Notes under the pieces: generated by a model
Told to the model about the DNA's origin: nothing
Databases searched by the model: none
Seen by the model: only the letters and a program-made list of their open reading frames with translations
Position numbers and translations under genes: made by a program
Assembly (NCBI GenBank): GCA_902767005.1
Contig: CACXFY010000090.1
Coordinates: 1 to 8,811, forward strand
DNA: 8,811 nucleotides
DNA from: an uncultured Erysipelotrichaceae bacterium
GTDB lineage: Bacteria; Bacillota_I; Bacilli_A; RF39; UBA660
Direction: 5' to 3'
Part shown: positions 1 through 6,379 of the stretch, piece after piece
How positions within the stretch are numbered: the stretch's first letter is position 1
Layout: each line of letters begins with the position of its first letter

Positions 1-233
1 AAGAAAAATACAATGAAGAACATAATATAACACCAAAGACTATCATAAAAGAAATAAGAGAAGTAATCTCTAATAAAGATACAAAACTAGATAAAAAGAA
101 GAAACTAACTAAGAAAGAATTAGCTCTTCAAATAGATCAAATTGAACAAGAAATGCGCGAAGCCGCAAGAAACTTGGATTTCGAAAGAGCTATGGAATTA
201 AGAGATATCTTATTTGAAATAAAGTCACAGTAA
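1..233 (+). CDS. uvrB: UvrABC system protein B, C-terminal fragment (5' part outside window)
   Basis: UvrB is the damage-verifying helicase-like subunit of nucleotide excision repair; it is loaded by UvrA and then recruits UvrC. Only the last 77 residues lie here, read from base 3 to a TAA at 231-233. They begin EKYNEEHNITPKTIIKEIRE, matching the linker in which UvrB proteins carry 'NxxHxITPxTIxKxI'. The C-terminal UVR motif follows: a charged helical pair around ELALQIDQIEQEM and a second helix ARNLDFERAMELRD. This motif binds the matching region of UvrC. The Walker and helicase motifs are upstream of the window. The next gene starts 10 nt downstream, so the two are probably co-transcribed. 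Identification is firm although only the tail is visible. Confidence 0.93.
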   Translation, partial: EKYNEEHNITPKTIIKEIREVISNKDTKLDKKKKLTKKELALQIDQIEQEMREAARNLDFERAMELRDILFEIKSQ

Positions 234-243
234 AGGAGAATAT

Positions 244-951
244 ATGAAACTAAGTATCTTTAAATCAACTGTAAAAGATGGAATATTTACTTCTAATAAA
301 GACTATTTTCCAAATCTAAAACATAATGAAATAAAACTATTACACGAAGTAACATTAAATAGATTTTTAAGTAAATATAATATATCTGATAAAGTATTAA
401 TAATAGATGATAAATGTAGAGAAAAAGCCAAAGTAATAACTAATAAAACAACTACTAATAAATCTAAAATACTAATATTAAAAGAAACTATAAAAGATAC
501 AATAGTAGGTGTAGAAACAGAAGATGATCCAGTTGTAGTAGTATCCGCAACTGATGATAAAGGAAACAACGTATCAGGAATAGCTCTACTTACTCTAGAT
601 AATATAAAAAATAACTTATTAACAGAAATTGTGGATAAAATGATTACTGTAACTAATAAAGCTCCTTTTGAAATGACTTTTTATATCGGAGCTTGTCCCT
701 CACAAAAGTATTATGAAATATCTAAAGATGATAAAGATAATACTCTATTCAAAGGAGCTATTATAACTAAAAAGAAAAAATATTACTTAGACTTACGACT
801 AGTAATATTTAATATACTTCAAAGTGAAATAGTAGATCCTAATATGATGTATTTTGATTCCACAGATACTGTGGAAAGTAATGAGTACTTTTCAAAATAT
901 AATACAAAAGGAAAGAACATTATCTGTATAAAATACATAGATGAAAAATAA
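244..951 (+). CDS. Divergent PgeF/YfiH-like (Cu-oxidase_4) protein, probable pseudoenzyme
   Basis: A 235-residue cytosolic protein, close to the ~240-residue length of the PgeF/YfiH/YlmD family (multicopper-oxidase-like 'polyphenol oxidase', also reported as a purine nucleoside phosphorylase and a peptidoglycan-editing factor). By eye it aligns with E. coli YfiH along its second half. TIVGVETEDDPVVVV (86-100) sits on 'TVCAVMTADCLPVLF', FYIGACPSQKYYEI (146-159) on 'AWLGPAIGPRAFEV', and KYYLDLRL (179-186) plus ESNEYFSKYNTKGK (211-224) on the 'KYLADI' and 'ENETFFSYRRDKTTGR' blocks. The residues that make the metal site in the family are missing: no QVHG block (DDKCRE at about 55-60 instead), ADC changed to EDD (Asp95 for Cys), and HAGWRG changed to LLTLDN (Leu115 for His). 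A fold relative without the known chemistry is the best reading; its role is unknown. Start: ATG 244 with AAAGGAG at 232-238, overlapping the uvrB stop. No signal peptide or membrane segment. Fold assignment is an eye alignment, moderately sure. Confidence 0.66.
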   Translation: MKLSIFKSTVKDGIFTSNKDYFPNLKHNEIKLLHEVTLNRFLSKYNISDKVLIIDDKCREKAKVITNKTTTNKSKILILKETIKDTIVGVETEDDPVVVVSATDDKGNNVSGIALLTLDNIKNNLLTEIVDKMITVTNKAPFEMTFYIGACPSQKYYEISKDDKDNTLFKGAIITKKKKYYLDLRLVIFNILQSEIVDPNMMYFDSTDTVESNEYFSKYNTKGKNIICIKYIDEK

Positions 952-975
952 AAACGGCTAAAAAGCCGTTTTTTT
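951..975. terminator. Bidirectional intrinsic terminator between convergent genes
   Basis: A perfect 9-bp inverted repeat, AAAACGGCT (951-959) and AGCCGTTTT (964-972), closes an AAAA loop and runs into a T tract (969-975). The minus strand has the same form, with T-rich sequence after the stem. It begins on the last base of the PgeF-like gene's TAA and ends just past the stop of the minus-strand DUF805 gene (974-976), so it can serve both. Confidence 0.9.
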
Positions 976-1330
976 AATATTTATTTCCGTCATTAACTGA
1001 TGGCATACAAAAGAATACTAATAATATGATGCTTCCAACAACAGGTATTAGAGTAATTAATATCCACCAGCCAGATTTGTTAATATCATGTAATCTTCTT
1101 ACTTCTATACCAAGAATAGGTAATAAAGTAGCAAGTCCCCAAACGGAACTAACTATTGTAGATGCTTTAGTAGGTTCAACACCAGCAAGGCCTAAGATAA
1201 AACCACCAATAAAACCAATGATGAATGATAGGATAAATACTCCTAAAGCTGCCCACCAAAAATTAGCACGTGAAGTACGTCCAGAGAAAACACAATAATT
1301 TGAAAACATCTCTTTTGTTGCATTTACCAT
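974..1330 (-). CDS. DUF805 family small membrane protein
   Basis: A 118-residue integral membrane protein. It has the DUF805 hallmarks in order: FSGRTSRANFWW near the N-terminus, a hydrophobic hairpin rich in Gly and Ile, a second membrane segment ending LPILGIEVRRLHDINKSGWW (the 'RRLHDtgrSGWW' signature), and a last membrane segment followed by the polar tail CMPSVNDGNKY. Three to four membrane segments are expected. The family's biochemical function is not established. Start choice: an in-frame ATG at 1375 would add 15 residues, but it lies upstream of the -10 element, whereas ATG 1330-1328 is preceded by AAAGGAG (1345-1339) at 8-nt spacing. The starting sequence MVNATKEMFSNYCVFSGR also fits the family. 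It is the only minus-strand gene and separates the uvrB side from uvrA. Confidence 0.9.
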   Translation of the reverse strand: MVNATKEMFSNYCVFSGRTSRANFWWAALGVFILSFIIGFIGGFILGLAGVEPTKASTIVSSVWGLATLLPILGIEVRRLHDINKSGWWILITLIPVVGSIILLVFFCMPSVNDGNKY

Positions 1331-1338
1331 ACAAACAA

Positions 1339-1345
1339 CTCCTTT
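1339..1345 (-). promoter_or_regulatory. Ribosome binding site deciding the DUF805 start
   Basis: On the minus strand this reads AAAGGAG, 8 nt before the ATG at 1330-1328. It favours the 118-residue product over the longer 133-residue frame. Confidence 0.85.
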
Positions 1346-1355
1346 CATTAATAAA

Positions 1356-1364
1356 ATTATAGCA
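1356..1364 (-). promoter_or_regulatory. Extended -10 promoter element of the DUF805 gene
   Basis: The minus strand reads TGCTATAAT: a consensus TATAAT (1361-1356) preceded by TG and one base. No good TTGACA is present 16-18 bp upstream (TTAGTT at the 17-bp position). Predicted transcription start is near 1349, giving a leader of roughly 20 nt that contains the ribosome binding site. Confidence 0.7.
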
Positions 1365-1391
1365 TAAAAAGACAAAAAAACTAATAAAGTA

Positions 1392-1400
1392 TGTTATAAT
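1392..1400 (+). promoter_or_regulatory. Extended -10 promoter element of the uvrA operon
   Basis: TGTTATAAT: a perfect TATAAT at 1395-1400 with TG one base upstream. The region 16-18 bp upstream is A-rich with no convincing -35 box, as in extended -10 promoters. Predicted start of transcription is near 1406-1408, only about 10 nt before the uvrA ATG. No DinR/LexA box of the GAAC-N4-GTTC type is visible between 1331 and 1417. Confidence 0.72.
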
Positions 1401-1407
1401 AATGGCT

Positions 1408-1413
1408 GGTGAT
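1408..1413 (+). promoter_or_regulatory. uvrA ribosome binding site, close to the predicted transcript 5' end
   Basis: GGTGAT matches the right-hand part of the Shine-Dalgarno consensus AAAGGAGGTGATC and lies 4 nt before the ATG at 1418. It supports ATG 1418 over the in-frame GTG at 1409, which overlaps the site. Confidence 0.6.
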
Positions 1414-1417
1414 TTCT

Positions 1418-4231
1418 ATGGATAAAATTATTATTAAAGGAGCTCGAGAAAATAACTTAAAAAATATTAATATTGAGCTACCAAAAAACAAACTAATTGT
1501 CATGACAGGTTTATCTGGATCAGGTAAATCTTCTTTAGCGTTCGATACTATATATGCTGAAGGACAAAGAAGGTATGTAGAAAGTTTATCTGCTTATGCC
1601 AGACAATTTTTAGGAGGTACAGAAAAACCAGATGTCGATTCAATAGAAGGCTTATCTCCAGCTATATCCATAGATCAAAAGACAACTAATAATAATCCAA
1701 GAAGTACAGTAGGAACAGTAACAGAAATATATGATTATTTAAGACTAGTATTTGCTCGTGTTGGAGTACCATACTGTCCTAATCATAATATTCCAATCTC
1801 TTCTCAATCAGTAGAAGAAATGACTAATAAATTAATGGAATATCCAATTGGTACTAAAATGATAATTATGTCTCCTGTAGTACATGGAGAAAAAGGTACA
1901 CAAAAAGATTTATTAGATAACTTAAGAAGAGAAGGTTATATCAGAGTAAGAATAAATGATGAAATGAAAGACTTATCAGAAGAAATAGTCCTAGATAAGA
2001 ATAAGAAATCAAAGATAGATGTCATCATAGACCGAATAGCTTTAAAAGAAGAATCAAGATCAAGATTATTTGAAGCTTTAGAACAAGCCACAAAACTATC
2101 TCATGGTAAAGTAGTTATAAGCATTTTAGGAGATGATGCTAAAGAATTAGTCTTCTCTGAATCTTTTGCTTGTCCTCATTGTGAATTCTCACTTCCGGAA
2201 TTAGAACCAAGATTATTTAGTTTCAATGCCCCATATGGTGCCTGCCCAGATTGTAAAGGTTTAGGAGTAAAACTACAAATAGATGAAGAATTAATAATTC
2301 CTGATAAAACAAAAAGTTTAAATGAAGGAGCTATTAAGACATTAACAGATGATCCAGAAGCTATAGAATTTATGGAATTAGAATGCTTATGTAATCACTA
2401 TAATATAGATATGGATAAACCATGGTCTAAATTATCTAAAAAAGCTCATGAATTAATACTATATGGTAGTGATGAATTAATAAGAATAAAATATGCTACA
2501 CGTGGAGGAATTCAAAGAGATAAAAAAGAATTTTATGAAGGAATAATAAATAGACTAGAAAGAAGATATATGAACACTACTTCTACATGGATAAGAGAAT
2601 GGCTAGAGAATTATATGGTAGAACACACATGTGATACATGTCATGGAGCACGCTTAAAAGATGACGTTCTATCAGTAAAGCTAGGCAAAAAGAATATATA
2701 TGAAGTAACAGAAATGTCTATTAAAGAATTAATACCATTCTTTGAGAATTTAAAATTATCAGAAGAAAAGAGAGAGATTGCTAAACTAGTAATTAAAGAA
2801 ATATTAGATCGATTAAACTTCTTAAAAAATGTCGGACTTGAATATTTAACTCTAAGTAGAAGTGCTGGAACTCTAAGTGGGGGAGAAGCTCAACGTATTC
2901 GTTTAGCGACACAGATAGGATCTCATTTAACTGGAGTATTATATGTACTAGATGAACCAAGTATAGGTCTTCATCAAAGAGATAATAATCGTTTAATAAA
3001 TTCATTAAAAGAAATGCGTGATTTAGGAAATACTCTAATCGTAGTAGAACATGATAGTGATACTATGTTAGAAGCAGACTATTTAGTAGATATCGGACCA
3101 GGTGCTGGAGACTCTGGAGGAGAAGTAATCGCTGTAGGTACTCCACAAGAAGTAATGAATAATGAAAACAGTATTACTGGAAAGTATTTAAGTAACAAAT
3201 TATGTATTGAAGTACCTAAAAAGAGAAGAAAAGGCAATAAAAAACACCTAAAAATAATCGGTGCCAAAGAGAATAATTTAAAGAATATAGATGTTGATAT
3301 TCCTCTTGGAACACTTACTTGTATTACTGGAGTATCTGGATCAGGTAAATCATCACTAATAAATGAAATACTTGTAAAGGCTGTATCACAAAAAATATAT
3401 AAATCAAAAGAAAAACCAGGAAAACATGACAAAATACTAGGAATAGACAATCTAGATAAGATAGTTGCTATCTCACAAAATCCAATTGGACGTACTCCTC
3501 GTTCTAATCCAGCAACTTATACTGGAGTATTTGATGATATAAGAGCCTTATTCACAACTACTAAAGAAGCTAAAATGTATGGCTTTGAAAAGAATAGATT
3601 CTCATTTAATGTTAAAGGTGGAAGATGTGAAGCTTGTCGTGGAGATGGTCTTAAAAAAATAGAAATGCACTTCTTACCAGATGTTTATGTGCCATGTGAA
3701 GTATGTCATGGAACACGTTATAATACTGAAACATTAAAGATTAAATATAAAGGTAAAAATATAGCTGAAGTACTAGATATGCGTGTAACAGAAGCTTTAA
3801 AGTTCTTTGAAAATGTACCTAAAATAAAAAGAAAATTACAAGTAATAGAAGATGTAGGTTTAGGTTATATAAAGCTAGGACAAAGTGCTCCAACACTATC
3901 TGGTGGAGAAGCTGAAAGAGTTAAACTAGCTAAAGAATTACAAAAACAAGCAACTGGAAAAACATTATTCGTATTAGATGAACCAACTACTGGTCTACAC
4001 ACCGATGACATCAAGCGTCTCCTTGCAATTTTACAAAAAATAGTAGATAATAATGATACAGTAGTTGTTATTGAACATAACTTAGATGTTATTAAAGTAG
4101 CAGACTACATAATAGATTTAGGACCAGAAGGTGGAGATGAAGGTGGAACAATAGTAACATCTGGAACACCAGAAGAAGTTGCTAAAGTAAAAGAATCTTA
4201 CACTGGACAGTTCTTAAAAAAGATATTATGA
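1418..4231 (+). CDS. uvrA: UvrABC system protein A (excinuclease ATPase)
   Basis: UvrA dimers detect distorted DNA, load UvrB on the lesion and leave after ATP turnover. The protein has 937 residues, normal for the family (about 940). It holds two ABC ATPase modules. Module I has Walker A GLSGSGKS (31-38), a zinc module CPHC/CPDC (Cys252, 255, 276, 279), signature LSGGEAQR (from 486) and Walker B LDEPS with Asp512-Glu513. Module II has Walker A GVSGSGKS (638-645), the DNA-binding zinc finger CEAC...CEVC (Cys737, 740, 760, 763), signature LSGGEAER (from 827) and Walker B LDEPTTGLH with Asp854-Glu855. Both H-loops (VVEHDSDT, VIEHNLDV) are present, so the enzyme looks intact. ATG 1418 is preferred; GTG 1409 would add three residues. 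It is the first gene of the operon and is followed after 10 nt by the YvlD-like gene. uvrB is upstream but separated by two genes and a terminator. Confidence 0.98.
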   Translation: MDKIIIKGARENNLKNINIELPKNKLIVMTGLSGSGKSSLAFDTIYAEGQRRYVESLSAYARQFLGGTEKPDVDSIEGLSPAISIDQKTTNNNPRSTVGTVTEIYDYLRLVFARVGVPYCPNHNIPISSQSVEEMTNKLMEYPIGTKMIIMSPVVHGEKGTQKDLLDNLRREGYIRVRINDEMKDLSEEIVLDKNKKSKIDVIIDRIALKEESRSRLFEALEQATKLSHGKVVISILGDDAKELVFSESFACPHCEFSLPELEPRLFSFNAPYGACPDCKGLGVKLQIDEELIIPDKTKSLNEGAIKTLTDDPEAIEFMELECLCNHYNIDMDKPWSKLSKKAHELILYGSDELIRIKYATRGGIQRDKKEFYEGIINRLERRYMNTTSTWIREWLENYMVEHTCDTCHGARLKDDVLSVKLGKKNIYEVTEMSIKELIPFFENLKLSEEKREIAKLVIKEILDRLNFLKNVGLEYLTLSRSAGTLSGGEAQRIRLATQIGSHLTGVLYVLDEPSIGLHQRDNNRLINSLKEMRDLGNTLIVVEHDSDTMLEADYLVDIGPGAGDSGGEVIAVGTPQEVMNNENSITGKYLSNKLCIEVPKKRRKGNKKHLKIIGAKENNLKNIDVDIPLGTLTCITGVSGSGKSSLINEILVKAVSQKIYKSKEKPGKHDKILGIDNLDKIVAISQNPIGRTPRSNPATYTGVFDDIRALFTTTKEAKMYGFEKNRFSFNVKGGRCEACRGDGLKKIEMHFLPDVYVPCEVCHGTRYNTETLKIKYKGKNIAEVLDMRVTEALKFFENVPKIKRKLQVIEDVGLGYIKLGQSAPTLSGGEAERVKLAKELQKQATGKTLFVLDEPTTGLHTDDIKRLLAILQKIVDNNDTVVVIEHNLDVIKVADYIIDLGPEGGDEGGTIVTSGTPEEVAKVKESYTGQFLKKIL

Positions 4232-4241
4232 GGTTGAGAAT

Positions 4242-4670
4242 ATGAAGTTATTAATAAGAGAAAAGAATAAATATCGTATAAACAAATTAATAGAATGGTT
4301 ACTATATATGGCTGGTTATACGCTAGTATTTATCTTTGTTACTAGTTTCTTTAAAAGTGTACGTATTGATAGTGAACATTTAATACTATGGTCAATTATC
4401 ATCGTTCTAATAACCTATATATTAAATAAAACTATAAAACCAGTATTAGTAACATTAACAATACCAATTACTGGCCTAACACTTGGTCTATTTTATCCAT
4501 TTATAAATGTATTTATTTTAAAAATAACAGATTGGATACTAGGAAAACACTTTGAATTAGATAATTTATTTATTTTATTCTTTGTTGCTATCCTTTTATC
4601 AGTTGCTAACTTTATAATTGAAAAAATAATTGATAGTATTATTCAGAAAGTAAAGAATAGACATGGATAG
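4242..4670 (+). CDS. YvlD-like membrane protein (phage holin family 4 / DUF360)
   Basis: A 142-residue integral membrane protein with about four hydrophobic segments (roughly 18-38, 46-61, 66-98 and 106-130) and a basic tail KVKNRHG. The segment 62-84, with NKTIKPVLVTLTIPITGLTL and the following GLF, is the hallmark of the YvlD group ('lirPilllltlPltilTlGlF'), which databases file under the mycobacteriophage holin 4 superfamily. These chromosomal proteins are not linked to phage lysis here: no endolysin or other phage gene is near. In B. subtilis yvlD lies close to uvrBA, hprK and lgt, as this gene lies between uvrA and lgt. The molecular function is not established; a cell-envelope role is inferred from context. 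GAGGT (4230-4234), overlapping the uvrA stop, is the ribosome binding site. The 3' end overlaps lgt by 8 nt. Confidence 0.87.
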   Translation: MKLLIREKNKYRINKLIEWLLYMAGYTLVFIFVTSFFKSVRIDSEHLILWSIIIVLITYILNKTIKPVLVTLTIPITGLTLGLFYPFINVFILKITDWILGKHFELDNLFILFFVAILLSVANFIIEKIIDSIIQKVKNRHG

Positions 4671-5433
4671 TATTGCATTAGATTTAGGATTTATAAAAAT
4701 ATATTGGTATTCAATATTTATTCTATTAGGAGTAATTACTGGCGTATTAATAATAATTAAAGAAGCTAAAAGAAAGAATCTTGATGAAGACTTTATTATT
4801 AATACACTATTCTTTGGTATATTATTCGCAATTATTGGAGCACGCTTATATTATGTCTTATTTAATCTAGATTATTATTTAAATAATCCAATAGAAATAA
4901 TAGAAATATGGAATGGCGGACTAGCAATACATGGTGGTATAATAGCTGGTCTAATAACAATCTTATTTATGTGTAAAAAACATAAAGTAAATGTCATAAA
5001 ACTATTAGATACTATTGCTTTAGGATTAATAATTGGTCAAGCAATAGGTAGATGGGGTAATTTCTTTAATAGTGAAGCATATGGAAGTGTAGTATCTCTT
5101 TCTTCACTAAAAAGTATAGGAATACCAAGTTTTATAATAAATGGAATGTATATAGATGAAGCTTATCATCATCCAACATTCTTCTATGAATCAATATGGT
5201 GTTTAATTGGCTTCGTAATATTATTTGTAAATAGAAAGAAATTTAACCTTGGTAATTCACTTGGTTTTTACCTAATATGGTATGGACTAGGAAGATTCTT
5301 TATAGAAATATTAAGAACTGATTCATTGATGTTAGGACCACTAAAAGTAGCTCAATTAATATCAATGGTATTTGTAATAGTAGGTATTTATTTCTTATTC
5401 ATATATAAGAAATCAGGAGGAAAACATGAATAA
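4663..5433 (+). CDS. lgt: Phosphatidylglycerol--prolipoprotein diacylglyceryl transferase
   Basis: Lgt carries out the first step of lipoprotein maturation in the cytoplasmic membrane: it moves a diacylglyceryl group from phosphatidylglycerol to the lipobox cysteine of prolipoproteins. The 256-residue product has about seven membrane segments. The Lgt signature GRWGNFFNSEAYG is at 129-141. Residues corresponding to E. coli essential positions are present: His90 in IHGG (E. coli His103), Arg130 (Arg143), Glu138 (Glu151), and Arg211, Glu215 and Arg218 in GRFFIEILR (Arg239, Glu243, Arg246). The enzyme should therefore be active. The start ATG 4663 lies inside the upstream gene's last codons (shared ATGGATAG), and no strong Shine-Dalgarno is visible, so translation is probably coupled. 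The stop codon overlaps glmR by 8 nt. hprK, a common neighbour in Bacillota, is absent. Confidence 0.97.
   Translation: MDSIALDLGFIKIYWYSIFILLGVITGVLIIIKEAKRKNLDEDFIINTLFFGILFAIIGARLYYVLFNLDYYLNNPIEIIEIWNGGLAIHGGIIAGLITILFMCKKHKVNVIKLLDTIALGLIIGQAIGRWGNFFNSEAYGSVVSLSSLKSIGIPSFIINGMYIDEAYHHPTFFYESIWCLIGFVILFVNRKKFNLGNSLGFYLIWYGLGRFFIEILRTDSLMLGPLKVAQLISMVFVIVGIYFLFIYKKSGGKHE
5415..5420 (+). promoter_or_regulatory. Strong ribosome binding site for glmR inside the lgt 3' end
   Basis: AGGAGG, 5 nt before ATG 5426, is the strongest Shine-Dalgarno within the operon. It confirms the glmR start even though that start lies within the lgt coding region. Confidence 0.88.
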
Positions 5434-6379
5434 AAAAGTAGTAGTATTTGGAGGAGGTACTGGTATCTCCTATCTATTAAGGGGATTAAAAGACTTCCCA
5501 ATCGACATAACTGCCGTAATAACAGTATCAGATAATGGTCGTTCAACTGGTCGTTTAAGACAAGAATTTCATACACCAGCAGTAGGTGATATAAGACAAG
5601 TAGTAACTAATTTATCTTCAACTGATGAAGCCATTAAAAAGATGCTATCATATCGTTTTAAAACATCAAGTGATTTAAATGGTCATGCACTTGGTAATTT
5701 AATATTGACTGCAATGCTAGATATAACTGGTTCACTAAAAGAATCAATATCTAGTCTAAGTAAAATATTAGATGTTAGACATACTGTCTTACCTATATCG
5801 GAAGATCCAAATCTAACTCTAATGGGAGAAGATATTAAAGGAAATGTTATTGAAGGTGAAGAAGAAATAACTAAATCTCCTAATAAAATTAAAAGAATAT
5901 TTTATAAAGAAGAACCTACAGTATTACCAGAAGTAATTAAAGCAATTAATGAAGCTGATTTAATCATCTTATCAATGGGTAGTCTATATACATCAATACT
6001 TCCAAATGTAATATGCAAAGAAGTACAACTAGCCTTAGGAGATACAGAAGCCCCTATAATGTATGTATGTAATGCTGTATCACAACCTGGAGAAACAGAT
6101 GGCTTTAAAGTATCAGATCACATAAAGATGTTAAATAGTTACTTAGGCGAAAGAGAAGTAAATGTCGTAATCGCATCTAATACTAAGATACCTAAACATA
6201 TTGCTCATAAATATGAAACTGAAGAGCAAAAAGATCCAATATTAATCGATTATAAGGAGATAGAAAAATTAGGCGTAGAACTAATAGAAGATGATCTTAT
6301 TGTTATAGAAGAAAATATTATAAGACATAATAGCCTAAAAGTTAGTTCACTAATCTTTTCTTATCTAGTAAGAAAATAA
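5426..6379 (+). CDS. glmR: GlmR/YvcK family protein (gluconeogenesis factor, CofD-like fold)
   Basis: GlmR (formerly YvcK) binds UDP-GlcNAc and, in B. subtilis, stimulates GlmS to steer carbon into cell-wall precursors. It was first described as needed for growth and normal shape on gluconeogenic carbon. The 317-residue protein is the expected length and has the family blocks in order: FGGGTGISYLLRGLK (8-22), TVSDNGRSTGRLR (33-45), GDIR (54-57), GHALGNL, a GSLYTSILPN block and CNAVSQPGETDG. Two blocks differ from the usual family text: DNGRSTG where 'DDGGSSG' is common, and SMGSLYTS where 'GPGSLYTS' is common. The fold should be kept, but ligand binding may differ. The start overlaps lgt by 8 nt and the stop shares one base with whiA. 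glmR-whiA is a conserved pair; rapZ (yvcJ), which usually precedes glmR in Bacillota, is absent. Confidence 0.94.
   Translation: MNKKVVVFGGGTGISYLLRGLKDFPIDITAVITVSDNGRSTGRLRQEFHTPAVGDIRQVVTNLSSTDEAIKKMLSYRFKTSSDLNGHALGNLILTAMLDITGSLKESISSLSKILDVRHTVLPISEDPNLTLMGEDIKGNVIEGEEEITKSPNKIKRIFYKEEPTVLPEVIKAINEADLIILSMGSLYTSILPNVICKEVQLALGDTEAPIMYVCNAVSQPGETDGFKVSDHIKMLNSYLGEREVNVVIASNTKIPKHIAHKYETEEQKDPILIDYKEIEKLGVELIEDDLIVIEENIIRHNSLKVSSLIFSYLVRK

Noticed and set aside
303..569. A minus-strand open frame of 88 codons opposite the PgeF-like gene.
   Set aside because: It has low-complexity Ser/Thr/Val/Leu content and no initiation signals, and is overlaid by a plus-strand gene with a strong ribosome binding site.
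1026..1298. A plus-strand open frame of about 90 codons.
   Set aside because: It is antisense to the DUF805 gene, has no ribosome binding site, and its composition has no domain look; the minus-strand reading shows clear family motifs.
1331..1417. DinR/LexA operator or riboswitch ahead of uvrA.
   Set aside because: No GAAC-N4-GTTC-like palindrome is seen, and the predicted leader of about 10 nt leaves no room for a riboswitch.
2793..3450. Two minus-strand open frames within uvrA.
   Set aside because: They mirror the strongly conserved ABC signature, Walker and H-loop regions of uvrA. The hydrophobic, Ser/Pro-rich products are the usual shadow of coding DNA.
4229..4242. Possible UGA-as-Trp code, given the AT-rich, Mollicutes-like composition.
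   Set aside because: uvrA ends naturally in TGA right before the next gene's ribosome binding site and start. Tryptophans throughout are TGG and no conserved frame is broken by TGA.
4242..4670. Holin-family protein as a sign of prophage.
   Set aside because: No phage genes, integrase, attachment repeats or endolysin are present. The protein is the chromosomal YvlD type, in a conserved uvrA-lgt context.
5388..5576. A minus-strand open frame across the lgt/glmR junction.
   Set aside because: It is antisense to well-conserved coding sequence, including the GlmR glycine-rich motif, and has no promoter or ribosome binding site.
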